Assembly: GCA_035547755.1 (NCBI GenBank)
Contig: DASZUG010000061.1
Coordinates: forward strand, 124,001-188,000
From: Mesorhizobium_L sp035547755
GTDB taxonomy: Bacteria > Pseudomonadota > Alphaproteobacteria > Rhizobiales > Rhizobiaceae
Direction: 5' to 3'
Length of the DNA: 64,000 bases
Position numbers and translations under genes: made by a program. Shown here one piece after another: positions 43,331-51,368 of the stretch (position 1 is its first letter; every line of letters starts with the position of its first letter). The notes below the pieces were generated by a model. It did no database searches. It saw nothing but the letters and a program-made list of their open reading frames with translations, and was not told the origin of the DNA.

Positions 43331-43591
43331 TTATCCCAAAAGGCTCTTGGCCAAGCCGCCGAGTTCCGCCGTTAGGTCGTCCGAACTGCCGGCGTGCCCA
43401 AGCAGTTCCTGGATCTTGTCGACCGGAACTCCATGCGCGGCGGCGGTCTTCTCAAGCGCCGTCATCTGATCGGAGCCGTCTCCAATGTTCGATTGCAATG
43501 TGGCACTGATTTCCTTCACCTGATCCGGCGAGATTCCCGCCTTGGAGGCGATCTCTTCGGCCTGGCTTTCCAACACGTCGAACAAACCCAT
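43331..43591 (-). CDS. Small cytoplasmic hypothetical protein (MGLFDVLES start)
   Basis: 86 residues from ATG 43591; a longer start at 43606 is possible. The opening MGLFDVLESQAEEIASKAG resembles the first helix of DUF937/YidB-like proteins but the rest is too short to assign. Mostly helical and acidic with a leucine- and glycine-rich end (LTAELGGLAKSLLG). Function unknown. Confidence 0.65.
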   Translation of the reverse strand: MGLFDVLESQAEEIASKAGISPDQVKEISATLQSNIGDGSDQMTALEKTAAAHGVPVDKIQELLGHAGSSDDLTAELGGLAKSLLG

Positions 43592-44089
43592 GCGCGTCTC
43601 CTGCATCCCCGCTTGGTTGAAGACATGAGTTAATGAAGCGCTCGCAGGGAGCGGACATGGCGCTCCGGGGACAGCCCCATGTGGCCTATACGCATCGCCT
43701 GGCCGAGGGCCGTAGGCAAGGAGGCCCTGATATTAAATTTCCGTAAGTTTCCGAACAGAAAGCGGGGCGTGGGAAGTCCGGCCACATTTCCACGACCGTC
43801 CAGACGATTAACCGGGTTCGCCGGCGTCAAAGGAGCAATCATCGGCGGACACGGACATCCACGACATCTCGCCGATCAGAGCGGAAGAGGTTCCCGATCT
43901 CGCGAGCGCACGCGAGAAGCGGCTCGCCTGGATGGACGGGAAACCGAGGGACAGACGGGAGGTCGGCATGGTTTCGCAAGTGAGCGCATTGGCGCCCAGC
44001 CCGCCCTGGCGCATGGCTCCCACCAGTCGCAATGCCTGCTCAAAGGCGACCACGCATGGTCACCTGCTGCCGCATGGCCGGTCTGATCG
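43592..44089. other. Gene-free stretch between small genes and HAD gene
   Basis: About 500 bases. Several open readings exist on both strands but none has a ribosome site, family match or consistent composition. One plus-strand reading (around 43860-43930, DISPIRAEEVPDL) faintly recalls the start of GNAT acetyltransferases but decays at once, so it may be a gene relic. Confidence 0.3.
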
Positions 44090-45046
44090 TTAGCGCTTCG
44101 AAGCGGCAATCGCTTCGGCAAGCGCCAGCCGATCGGCGAAGACCGAACGCCAGTCCCGCTTCATGCTGACCACGGTCAAACCGTAGTCATCGGCTTTGTC
44201 CAGCGCTTCGGCAAGAGGACTGAGCTCGAACTCACGATCATAGGCGAATTCCCGCGCGGCGTCGTCATGATGCAGGAGAAGCGCCAGCCGGGGTCCGGGG
44301 CCGGTCCGGACATACCGAAGCATCGCGAGGTCGCCATCCGAATTGCCGAATGCGAGGATCGGTCGTCGACCGATATGCAAGCCGATGTTCTGCGGCTTCA
44401 CCTGCCTGTCATCGAATGTATTGATCACGGCAAGCTTCACCAACTGTCCGCGACCTTCGCGGATTTCGAAGCGGGTCCTTACGCTGGAGCCGACGACACG
44501 TTCCGGAGGAATTCCGTACACTTCCGCGGCGAGGGTGCGAATGAGATCGATCCCACCTCCCGTTACGATGAATATCTTGAATTCATGGGTCTGGAGAAAA
44601 TCCAGAAGCTCCATCTGCGGCAGATATGTGAGTTCCTTGAACAGGCAGCCAAGCGTCGGATGCCTTGCAACCGCCAGCCAGTCCCGGGCGATTTTGGCGA
44701 ATGCATCTTCGGTCATGCCGGCATGGGCGAAGGCGGCGACTTCCATGAGGCCCTCCTTTCCCAGGTTCCTGATCGTCTCCATGTCATGGTCAAAGAAGGC
44801 CTTGAATGGTTGCTGTTCCTTGAGCGTCGGGTCTTTCTCAGCCGCAATCCTCAGCCGTTCGCGACCGAAGAAGAACTGCACCTGCAAAGGTTGTTCGCAC
44901 CACAACGTGCCGTCATTGTCGAAAGTGGCGATCCGCTCGGCGGGCGGGACGAAATCGGGACCGCCTTCATCTGTGACCCGGGCCACGAAGTCGAGAATGG
45001 TGGATTTGACGGCGCCGTCGGTCCAAGAGGAAAGCTGATTGTTCAT
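44090..45046 (-). CDS. HAD-family hydrolase (phosphoserine phosphatase-like)
   Basis: 318 residues. Motif I FDNDGTLW supplies nucleophile D43 and D45, motif II is IFIVTGGGID, motif III lysine lies in the QVKPQNIG region, and motif IV is AFGNSDGDLAML. The C1 cap between motifs I and II is helical. No signal peptide, so cytoplasmic. Proteins of this type are often annotated as haloacid dehalogenase-like phosphatases of unknown substrate. The start at 45046 has a weak ribosome site. Confidence 0.88.
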   Translation of the reverse strand: MNNQLSSWTDGAVKSTILDFVARVTDEGGPDFVPPAERIATFDNDGTLWCEQPLQVQFFFGRERLRIAAEKDPTLKEQQPFKAFFDHDMETIRNLGKEGLMEVAAFAHAGMTEDAFAKIARDWLAVARHPTLGCLFKELTYLPQMELLDFLQTHEFKIFIVTGGGIDLIRTLAAEVYGIPPERVVGSSVRTRFEIREGRGQLVKLAVINTFDDRQVKPQNIGLHIGRRPILAFGNSDGDLAMLRYVRTGPGPRLALLLHHDDAAREFAYDREFELSPLAEALDKADDYGLTVVSMKRDWRSVFADRLALAEAIAASKR

Positions 45047-45191
45047 TTCCGGCGCAATGCTCCTTGTTCGTTATGATTGATGGCATGGCGACGACAATGT
45101 CAGCGAGCAACAACCGAGAGCGACAGGCGAGCGGCGCCGCCAGGTCGTCACGAATGCCAGTTTCGCCCTCATAACATCGCTTCCGGATGCC

Positions 45192-45857
45192 TCACCCGGC
45201 CCCCGAACCGCCGAATGGCGCGACGTTGAAGACAATGCTGACGATCGCCATGAGCCCGACACCAAGAAGGACTAAGGCGGTGATAAGCGTGAGGGAAACC
45301 GGGTAGCCGCTCTCCGCATGGACGAGGCCGGCTTCGCGCATCGTCCTACGCTCCCTCCGCAACCCCAACATGAACATCACATGGTAGACAATGCCGCCGA
45401 TCAGCATCAGGACCCCAATCAGCAACAGCGTCAGGCCGAAATTGCGTGGGGCGGCGGCGTGCATGAACGTACCGGCTTCCCTAAGCTTCTCGAACACCTG
45501 ATAGATCGTGAAGCCGAAGGAGATCAGCGACAGCGAGGTGCGGATGACCGACATCAGGGTCCTGTCCGCGCTCATCCGCGTCCGCTGGAACGACATGCCG
45601 GTACGGCGCATCGACATCTCGGTGCGCTCTGTCGAAAGGTCGGTTCGATGCGTCGAAAGGTCGGTACGGAATTCGGAGAGTTGCGTCCGATGCTCCGACA
45701 AGCCCGTGCGGTGGTTGGACAAACCGGTACGGTAGGCGGAGTATTTTGTCGACGCCAGTTCCGGACTGAGTTTGCCAACATTGGGGATCGGAGGTACGGG
45801 AGTCTCCGCCAACCGGGGAGGCCGGGTGGGGAGTTGGTTTATTTGTTCATTTGGCAT
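45192..45857 (-). CDS. DUF202 (YidH) membrane protein with ten heptad repeats
   Basis: 221 residues; GAGGAAACG precedes ATG 45857. A proline-rich head (1-40) leads into ten consecutive seven-residue units of the form xRTx(L/M)Sx: the RT pairs fall at 43, 50, 57, 64, 71, 78, 85, 92, 99 and 106, exactly seven apart. The last units (ADRTLMSVIRTSLSLISFGF) are the normal DUF202 signature (ERTxLAxxRTxLA), so the protein looks like a DUF202 domain whose signature helix was expanded. Three TM helices follow (about 108-122, 141-163, 187-212). Role unknown. Confidence 0.88.
   Translation of the reverse strand: MPNEQINQLPTRPPRLAETPVPPIPNVGKLSPELASTKYSAYRTGLSNHRTGLSEHRTQLSEFRTDLSTHRTDLSTERTEMSMRRTGMSFQRTRMSADRTLMSVIRTSLSLISFGFTIYQVFEKLREAGTFMHAAAPRNFGLTLLLIGVLMLIGGIVYHVMFMLGLRRERRTMREAGLVHAESGYPVSLTLITALVLLGVGLMAIVSIVFNVAPFGGSGAG
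45531..45734. repeat. 21-base tandem repeat encoding the DUF202 heptads
   Basis: Ten diverged 21-base units inside the DUF202 gene encode the xRTx(L/M)Sx heptads. Bases differ between copies while RT and S are kept, so the array is old or under protein-level selection rather than a fresh slippage product. Confidence 0.8.
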
Positions 45858-46299
45858 CGTTTCCTCGCTCTTATGAAGCAGGGCGACAGCCGGAAAAGCT
45901 CCCGTTTCGAGCTGCACCCGTCATCTGCGCCATGTTCTCGATAAATTGGGACCGGATCAAAGTACGTTACGGTAACAAGCCCCGCCTTCGGAATCGGCGG
46001 AGGCGCGGGGCGCGTCAGGATCGGCGCGGAATGTCGCGGAGCGCCGGATTTCGAGCCGGCTCGCAATGTTACCGTAAGGTGCTCGTCGGACACGCTCCGG
46101 ACATGGCAGACTACCAGGAGTGATCGGTCGGCGCGTGATCGGATCCGCTTTTGATGGCGTTCGGCATTCGATGCCTGCCAGCCCATGCCATTGTTACGGT
46201 AACGTACTTGTCCGAATGCCTTTCTCTGCGACGCTGCCTATACCGGCATACCCGTAAAGCCGGATATGCCCCCGAACGCTTGCCTGTAGAGAGGCTCCA
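45858..46299. promoter_or_regulatory. Divergent control region with three GTTACSGTAA operator-like sites
   Basis: 442 bases between the divergent DUF202 and hydrolase genes. Near-palindromes GTTACGGTAAC occur at 45966-45976 and 46193-46203, and a shorter relative GTTACCGTAA at 46068-46077. Sites 1 and 3 share extended flanks in opposite orientation (AAGTACGTTAC then GTAACAA), a 17-base match apart from the centre. One outer site lies near each gene start. This suggests binding by a TetR-like dimer; the regulator is not in the immediate vicinity. Confidence 0.65.
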
Positions 46300-47928
46300 T
46301 TGGCCAAATCCGATCGCTGGCTGCTTTTCCTGATCTTCGCGGCGCTTTTCGGCGTGGCCTGGGCTGGCGCCGCGGACGCCGCTCAATTCGTGAAATCGTC
46401 CTGTTGGTTTCCTATTCCGGCAGACCGAGAGATGAGTTGCGGACGCTTGCTTGTTCCGGAAAGCCGATCAAGGCCGATATCGCATCCAATCAGCCTTGCG
46501 GTGGTGATCTTCGAACCGGATAAGGTGCGGCATGATCCGGTCGTGTTCCTCTCCGGCGGGCCTGGTCAGCCGGCCGCCATCAAAACCGGGGCGGAGATCG
46601 AGGCATGGTGGCAATTCGTGAGCGAGCAGGATTGGCTGCGCGGCCGGCGGCTTGTCGTGCTTGATCAGCGCGGGGTAGGCCTTTCCAGACCGGCGCTGGA
46701 TTGTCCGGCCTTTACCGACCCTCATCAGAAGCAGGGCATCATCGCGCCACCCGCAGGAAATGCGGCGGTCGAGGAGGCTGCGAGGAGATCTGCCGTTCTT
46801 TCCTGCCGCAGCTCGCTCCTCGACCGCGGGATAGACCTTTCGGCCTACAATACGTGGGAAAGCGCCGAGGATGTGGAGGATCTGCGGAGTTCTCTCGGGA
46901 TCGATAAATGGGTGCTGTACGGTGTCTCCTACGGGACCGAAGTTGCGATGACGACCTTGGAACGGCACCCAGCGGGCGTGAGCGCCGCGATACTGGATTC
47001 GGTTTTGCCACCGAAAACGAGTTATCTGTCCCATGACGGCGCGAACCTTGCGCGAGCCATTTCGTTGCTCGACGCTGATTGCCAAAAGGACCTCCGCTGC
47101 CGCAGCGGTCCGCCGTCTCTTGGCGATATGGTGGAGAAAACCGTCTCCCGGCTGAACGCCACACCGGTTCCGTTATGGTTCGGCGTCAAGCATGAGCTGC
47201 CGGGCGACATGCTCCTGGACGGCGACGATTATCTCGAATTCCTGTTCAACGCTTTCTACGACAGCGAGATGCTGGCTCTCCTCCCTTCCGTCATCCGCGA
47301 CACTTACGATCAGGACTATCGCTTGCTTGCGTCATTGCTGCCCGATCCGAATAAAGACAGCGATGGCGACACCTTCGCTGGTCTCGATTATTCGGTTACG
47401 TGCACAGAGGCTGCAACTGCGTCAGTCGATCCAGCGACGCCCGCCTATATGCGCAAATGGGCGATGGGTAGCGACTATTCGCTCGCTTGCCCGCTTTGGC
47501 TCACGGCGAAAGACCCGCCTTCGCCGATCTCGCCGGCCAGGAGCGACATACCCGTATTGTTTCTTTCCGGCGAATACGATCCTGCGACCCCGGCACGATG
47601 GGCTCGATCCGCGGCAAGGGATTTTCCGGCGGGACAGTCGATCGTGTTCCAGGGAGTCGGACATGACGTGCTCGACAGCGAAACCTGCGCGTCTGAGGTC
47701 GTCGGCGACTTCCTGAAACATCCAGAAGCTGCAGTGCAAAGTTCGTGTCTCGCGGATATGGGGCCGCCAAAATTCATCTCGACGGATGACGAGACAGGGG
47801 CGATCCAGGCTGCGGCGTCTCTTGCGGGCGTGGAAGAACAGGCCATGAGCAGGCGCGCCAGAACTATTCATCGTGAAAAGCGGCCGCCAAATTCCCGGCG
47901 GCCGCCCGCGCCATGCGGTGCGCCATAG
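46300..47928 (+). CDS. Secreted alpha/beta hydrolase (TAP-like/proline iminopeptidase family)
   Basis: 542 residues with a TTG start at 46300 (AGAGAGG six bases before). Sec signal WLLFLIFAALFGVAWAGAADA. Catalytic parts: oxyanion motif LSGGPGQ (85-90), nucleophile S210 in YGVSYGTE, acid D427 in LSGEYDPATP and H455 in GVGHDVL. The C-terminal TAP-like domain and many cysteines fit the tripeptidyl aminopeptidase/prolyl aminopeptidase group. It is probably a periplasmic or secreted peptidase or esterase; substrate unknown. Confidence 0.9.
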   Translation: MAKSDRWLLFLIFAALFGVAWAGAADAAQFVKSSCWFPIPADREMSCGRLLVPESRSRPISHPISLAVVIFEPDKVRHDPVVFLSGGPGQPAAIKTGAEIEAWWQFVSEQDWLRGRRLVVLDQRGVGLSRPALDCPAFTDPHQKQGIIAPPAGNAAVEEAARRSAVLSCRSSLLDRGIDLSAYNTWESAEDVEDLRSSLGIDKWVLYGVSYGTEVAMTTLERHPAGVSAAILDSVLPPKTSYLSHDGANLARAISLLDADCQKDLRCRSGPPSLGDMVEKTVSRLNATPVPLWFGVKHELPGDMLLDGDDYLEFLFNAFYDSEMLALLPSVIRDTYDQDYRLLASLLPDPNKDSDGDTFAGLDYSVTCTEAATASVDPATPAYMRKWAMGSDYSLACPLWLTAKDPPSPISPARSDIPVLFLSGEYDPATPARWARSAARDFPAGQSIVFQGVGHDVLDSETCASEVVGDFLKHPEAAVQSSCLADMGPPKFISTDDETGAIQAAASLAGVEEQAMSRRARTIHREKRPPNSRRPPAPCGAP

Positions 47929-48001
47929 AAGGAGGCGACCGGAATTCAGGCTCTGGACCTTTCAACGGATGCGGCGGAGCCAGCAGGAAATTCATCCATA
48001 G

Positions 48002-48205
48002 CGAAAGTTCCGCAAGGCCGCGGCCGGTATGGGCCTCGACGCTAATGTCTGGTTCGGCAATGTGGAAAACGGAGCAGCCAAGATCGTCGGGCGAGAGACG
48101 GTCCAATACATCTCCAATATATATAAATATTATATTGGTTATTCCATGTTTTACAAGCAGCAGAGCAGCAGAGACTCTGCGGTGAAAAGTGTTTCTTTTC
48201 ACTAA
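48002..48205 (+). pseudogene. C-terminal remnant of a lytic transglycosylase (MltF-like)
   Basis: 68 codons in frame, preceded directly by an in-frame stop (47999-48001) and with no start: RKFRKAAAGMGLDANVWFGN, then IVGRETVQYISNIYKYYIGY. The phrase GLDxNVWFxNVE and RETVQYxSNIYKYY is the usual C-terminus of transglycosylase SLT/MltF-type proteins. The catalytic part is missing, so this is a relic of gene loss or of an insertion boundary. The rest of the 47929-48571 gap holds an inverted repeat at 48238-48257 (AAATGTC...GACATTT) and the hairpin below. Confidence 0.7.
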
Positions 48206-48407
48206 TCAGAATGATTTTGTCTGCTTTCTTGAAAGAAAAATGTCACCCACGACATTTGGCGGACGCACCAGCCATACACATACCGGCATTGAAGGAATCG
48301 TGAATCGAAAGCGATGAGCACAGATTGCACTCTCTGTCAATTGGGCCGACATCCAAATTGATGCGATTGTGAAGCAGTACCACTATCGCGGCAGACTCAA
48401 CCAAAAG

Positions 48408-48439
48408 TCGGATACCGCTCCATCACAAGCGGTATCCGA
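48408..48439. promoter_or_regulatory. Perfect 12-bp inverted repeat upstream of the export operon
   Basis: TCGGATACCGCT (48408-48419) is perfectly mirrored by AGCGGTATCCGA (48428-48439) around an 8-base loop, about 130 bases before the TolC-like start. There is no T-run after it, so it looks more like an operator or a 5' leader hairpin than a terminator. Confidence 0.5.
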
Positions 48440-48571
48440 TGGAACGGAACCTGGTCAGGCGCGAGGGACTGCAAGGGGCATTCAGCGCGGAAGCGATTTT
48501 AACATAGAGGACCTAGCGCTCGGGGGGGCATTGGGGGAGAGGGCCGGCGGGATCAGCCCAATGACGGATGC

Positions 48572-50542
48572 ATGAGAATGCGATACCGAATTCCCGTAGG
48601 CGGCATCGCAGTCGGTATTTGCAAATTCAGGATCTGGTTGGTTTTCCCTGCATTTTCGCTCGTTAGCGGGTGCATGGGAAACATCGTCCAGGACATCGAC
48701 CCCAAGAGCGCCATTGCTCAAGGCGTTCAATCCGAGTATCGGCGTTTCATCACCAGCGCTGAGGGCGAGCTTGGAAGCCGGCAGATAAAAGACGGCAAGG
48801 TGGTTCCCACGGCCGCCGGAAGCCAATCCTCCGCGGACAATCCCAAATCGCCCCCAAGGGTCGAATCCTTGCTCGTCGGGCGCAAGGCTTCCGCATTCTA
48901 CTGGGACAAGCAGATGGGAAGCCATCTGACCAAGGAAGGCACGCCTGTCCAGATGAGCATCGACGATTTGCTCTCCCGGATGCTTGCCAAATCGAACCAA
49001 CTTGCTGCATCGTCCGATACCCCGCTGGTGCGCAATACGGGCGTCACGCAGCAAGAGAGCAAATTCGATCCATATTTTTTCGCCAAGGGGAGCGCGGATA
49101 CCGAGGACAATCCCCGTACCAGCCTGCTTGAAACCGGGGCGTCGTCCACGGCGCCCACCACTTTGGACGAGAACCATTATGGAGCCGATTTCGGCATCGG
49201 CATGCCGCTTGTCACCGGCGGCAAACTGACCGTCTCGCAACATGTGGGGCACAGTTACAGCAATTCCGAGTTCTTCATCCCAAGCAATCAGGCGGATTCG
49301 CGATGGCAGTTGGAACTGCGACAACCGCTGCTCGACGGAGCCGGCGTGACAGTGGCGACAGCTCCCATTCAGTTGGCCCGGCTTGATCGAAGCCGCAGCA
49401 TCGCGGATTTCCAGCGCCAGATCACGGACCAATTTATGGACGTTATCAGGACCTATTGGACACTCTATGCGGAGCGCGCCCATGTCCTGCAACGTCGGCG
49501 TCTCGTCGGCGACCTGCGCAGCATCTCGGATCGCATAGCCAAGCGCTCCGGTCTGGACACCCTGCCGAGCGAAGCGGCGCAGGCCGCATCCGCCACGCGC
49601 ACGGCGGAAGCCTCGGTCATTCGAGCGCAATCGGCCGTCCAGAATAGCGAAGCAAGACTGGCCGCCCTGGCGAGCGATCTCTCTCTTTTCGGCGGTCGGG
49701 TCGAAATAATCCCCACCCAGCTTCCGATCCGCCGGTTCGTGGACGTGCCGCTGGAAGACGTGGCTTTGCTTGCGCTGCAGAATCGGCCCGAAATACGGTC
49801 CGTTGCCCTTCAAGTGAGGGGGGCGGAGCTTCAAACGGTCGTCGCCAAGAACAAGCTGCTGCCCGACCTTGACGTCTATGCTGGCGTGTCCAATTCCGGC
49901 CTGGGAGGCAACGACGCGTTCAGCGACGCCCTTTCGGATCAATTTGACCGCGGACATGTCGATGCCTCGGTCGGCGTCGAATTGCGGATTCCTTTCGGCA
50001 ACCGAAATGACAAAGCGGTCTACCAACGCAGCAGGATCGAGCTTCGGCAAGCGACCTCACAGCTGAAGAATGTGAGCGACACGGTGCTTCTCGAAGCACA
50101 GGTCTCCGTTCGCGAATTGCGAACCGCCTACGAGGAAATGCGGGCCCGGCAGACGGAACTGGCCTCGTTGAACAATGAGGTCTCGGCCCTCCAAGCGCGG
50201 GCCGACGAGGGTCTCGAGAGCGGCAGCGCCTTCCTGGCGACGATCATCACGGGGCTTGAAAACCGTGAAAAGGCGGAGGAGGCGCTCATGGAAGCGACCG
50301 TCACATACAATCTCGCGCTCTACACGCTGGAACATGTCGCCGGCACGATGCTGTCGATCAGGGGAATCGAGGCAAAGCGTATCGCTTCGGATGATCTCGA
50401 CTACATCAAGGTCGTGAGAGCGCCAAAATCCCAGGCAGGCAGCACTCAGGCCAACACCGATATACTGACAAATCCCAAAGCAATTGAACGTCCTGCCGCG
50501 AAGGAGTCAGACAATCGCAATGGGCGAACGTCTGCGAAATAG
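48572..50542 (+). CDS. TolC-like outer membrane channel lipoprotein, first gene of export operon
   Basis: 656 residues, larger than typical TolC (about 450-500) because of an N-terminal extension of about 150. A lipobox is visible (FSLVSGCMG). Outer membrane efflux protein repeats include GADFGIGMPLVTGGKLTVSQ, DFQRQITDQFMDVIRTYWTLYAERAHVLQRR and the helical-barrel motif LQARADEGLESGSAFLATIITGLENREKAEEAL. It forms the outer membrane exit duct. The next gene overlaps its end by 23 bases. ATG 48572 is taken; 48578 is also possible. Confidence 0.88.
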   Translation: MRMRYRIPVGGIAVGICKFRIWLVFPAFSLVSGCMGNIVQDIDPKSAIAQGVQSEYRRFITSAEGELGSRQIKDGKVVPTAAGSQSSADNPKSPPRVESLLVGRKASAFYWDKQMGSHLTKEGTPVQMSIDDLLSRMLAKSNQLAASSDTPLVRNTGVTQQESKFDPYFFAKGSADTEDNPRTSLLETGASSTAPTTLDENHYGADFGIGMPLVTGGKLTVSQHVGHSYSNSEFFIPSNQADSRWQLELRQPLLDGAGVTVATAPIQLARLDRSRSIADFQRQITDQFMDVIRTYWTLYAERAHVLQRRRLVGDLRSISDRIAKRSGLDTLPSEAAQAASATRTAEASVIRAQSAVQNSEARLAALASDLSLFGGRVEIIPTQLPIRRFVDVPLEDVALLALQNRPEIRSVALQVRGAELQTVVAKNKLLPDLDVYAGVSNSGLGGNDAFSDALSDQFDRGHVDASVGVELRIPFGNRNDKAVYQRSRIELRQATSQLKNVSDTVLLEAQVSVRELRTAYEEMRARQTELASLNNEVSALQARADEGLESGSAFLATIITGLENREKAEEALMEATVTYNLALYTLEHVAGTMLSIRGIEAKRIASDDLDYIKVVRAPKSQAGSTQANTDILTNPKAIERPAAKESDNRNGRTSAK

Positions 50543-51368
50543 CTGCATTGCAGCGCTGACTATCGAATTTTGTCTCCTTTCGCTCCCGGTGGCTGCCAAG
50601 GACTGCGATTCTCCGCCGATCGTAACATTCACCGAGCCGGTTGAGACGGTTGATGTGGCCGCGCGAGAGGGAGGCATCGTCTCGCATGTATTTGTGAAAC
50701 CAGGTGACCGCGTTCATGCCGGACAGGTGCTTGCGGAACTCGAAAAGACACTCGAGAAGGCAAACGTCGCGGCCGCCGAGGCGCGTGCGGATGCGCGTGG
50801 TCGCATCGACGTTGCACAGGCCAAGCTTAGCCAGGCGCAGCAGAGGATGACGGAGATCCTCAAACTGAAAGGCTCGCATGCCGTACGGCCGCTGGAGATC
50901 ATGCAGGCCCGCGCCGATGTCGAGATTGCCGGCGCGGAGGTCAAGGCTGCCCAGGACGACCAGCGCGATGCCGAACTGGCACTCGATCAGGCGAAGGCGC
51001 GCCTGTCGCTCCTGGATGTACGTGCGCCTTTCGACGGCATTGTCGACAAGCTCTACCGCAGGGAATCGGAATATGTCGGCGCCGGGGGCGATCCGCGCAT
51101 TCTGTCGCTCTTCAAAATGTCCAGGTTGAAAGCCGACTTCTTTGTCCCTCTGGATTGCGTTGGAGTGTTGGAGCGCGGGTCACACGTCAAGGTCACGCTC
51201 GTTCGGCAAAAGCGCGTGCTGGACGGACAGATCCGTGACCTTGGGCGCGAAATCGACGCTCCAACCGGCCTGCGGCTGGTGAGCGTGGAATTCAAGAACG
51301 AAGATTATGCGCTTCTCGGCGGCGAACGGGTGGAAATCGATCCGCCGATCGGTGGGTTGGGCCGATGA
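50520..51368 (+). CDS. Short HlyD-family periplasmic adaptor
   Basis: 282 residues with a cleavable signal (NSCIAALTIEFCLLSLPVAAKD). Lipoyl halves are visible as VDVAAREGGIVSHVFVKPGDRVHAGQVLAELE and LSLLDVRAPFDGIVDKLYRRESEYVGAGG, with a short coiled-coil hairpin between them (LEKANVAAAEARADARGRID onward) and a beta-barrel end. Smaller than RND adaptors. It should sit in the periplasm against the TolC-like duct. Overlaps both neighbours (23 bases before, ATGA after), so translation is coupled. Confidence 0.9.
   Translation: MGERLRNSCIAALTIEFCLLSLPVAAKDCDSPPIVTFTEPVETVDVAAREGGIVSHVFVKPGDRVHAGQVLAELEKTLEKANVAAAEARADARGRIDVAQAKLSQAQQRMTEILKLKGSHAVRPLEIMQARADVEIAGAEVKAAQDDQRDAELALDQAKARLSLLDVRAPFDGIVDKLYRRESEYVGAGGDPRILSLFKMSRLKADFFVPLDCVGVLERGSHVKVTLVRQKRVLDGQIRDLGREIDAPTGLRLVSVEFKNEDYALLGGERVEIDPPIGGLGR

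Noticed and set aside
43808..44086. GNAT acetyltransferase or other gene in the 43.6-44.1 kb gap
   Set aside because: Only about ten residues faintly recall a GNAT start; no ribosome site, no continuation and no conserved acetyl-CoA motif.
48238..48257. Rho-independent terminator (AAATGTC...GACATTT)
   Set aside because: The T-rich tail would serve the minus strand, where no gene ends; the stem is only 7 bp.
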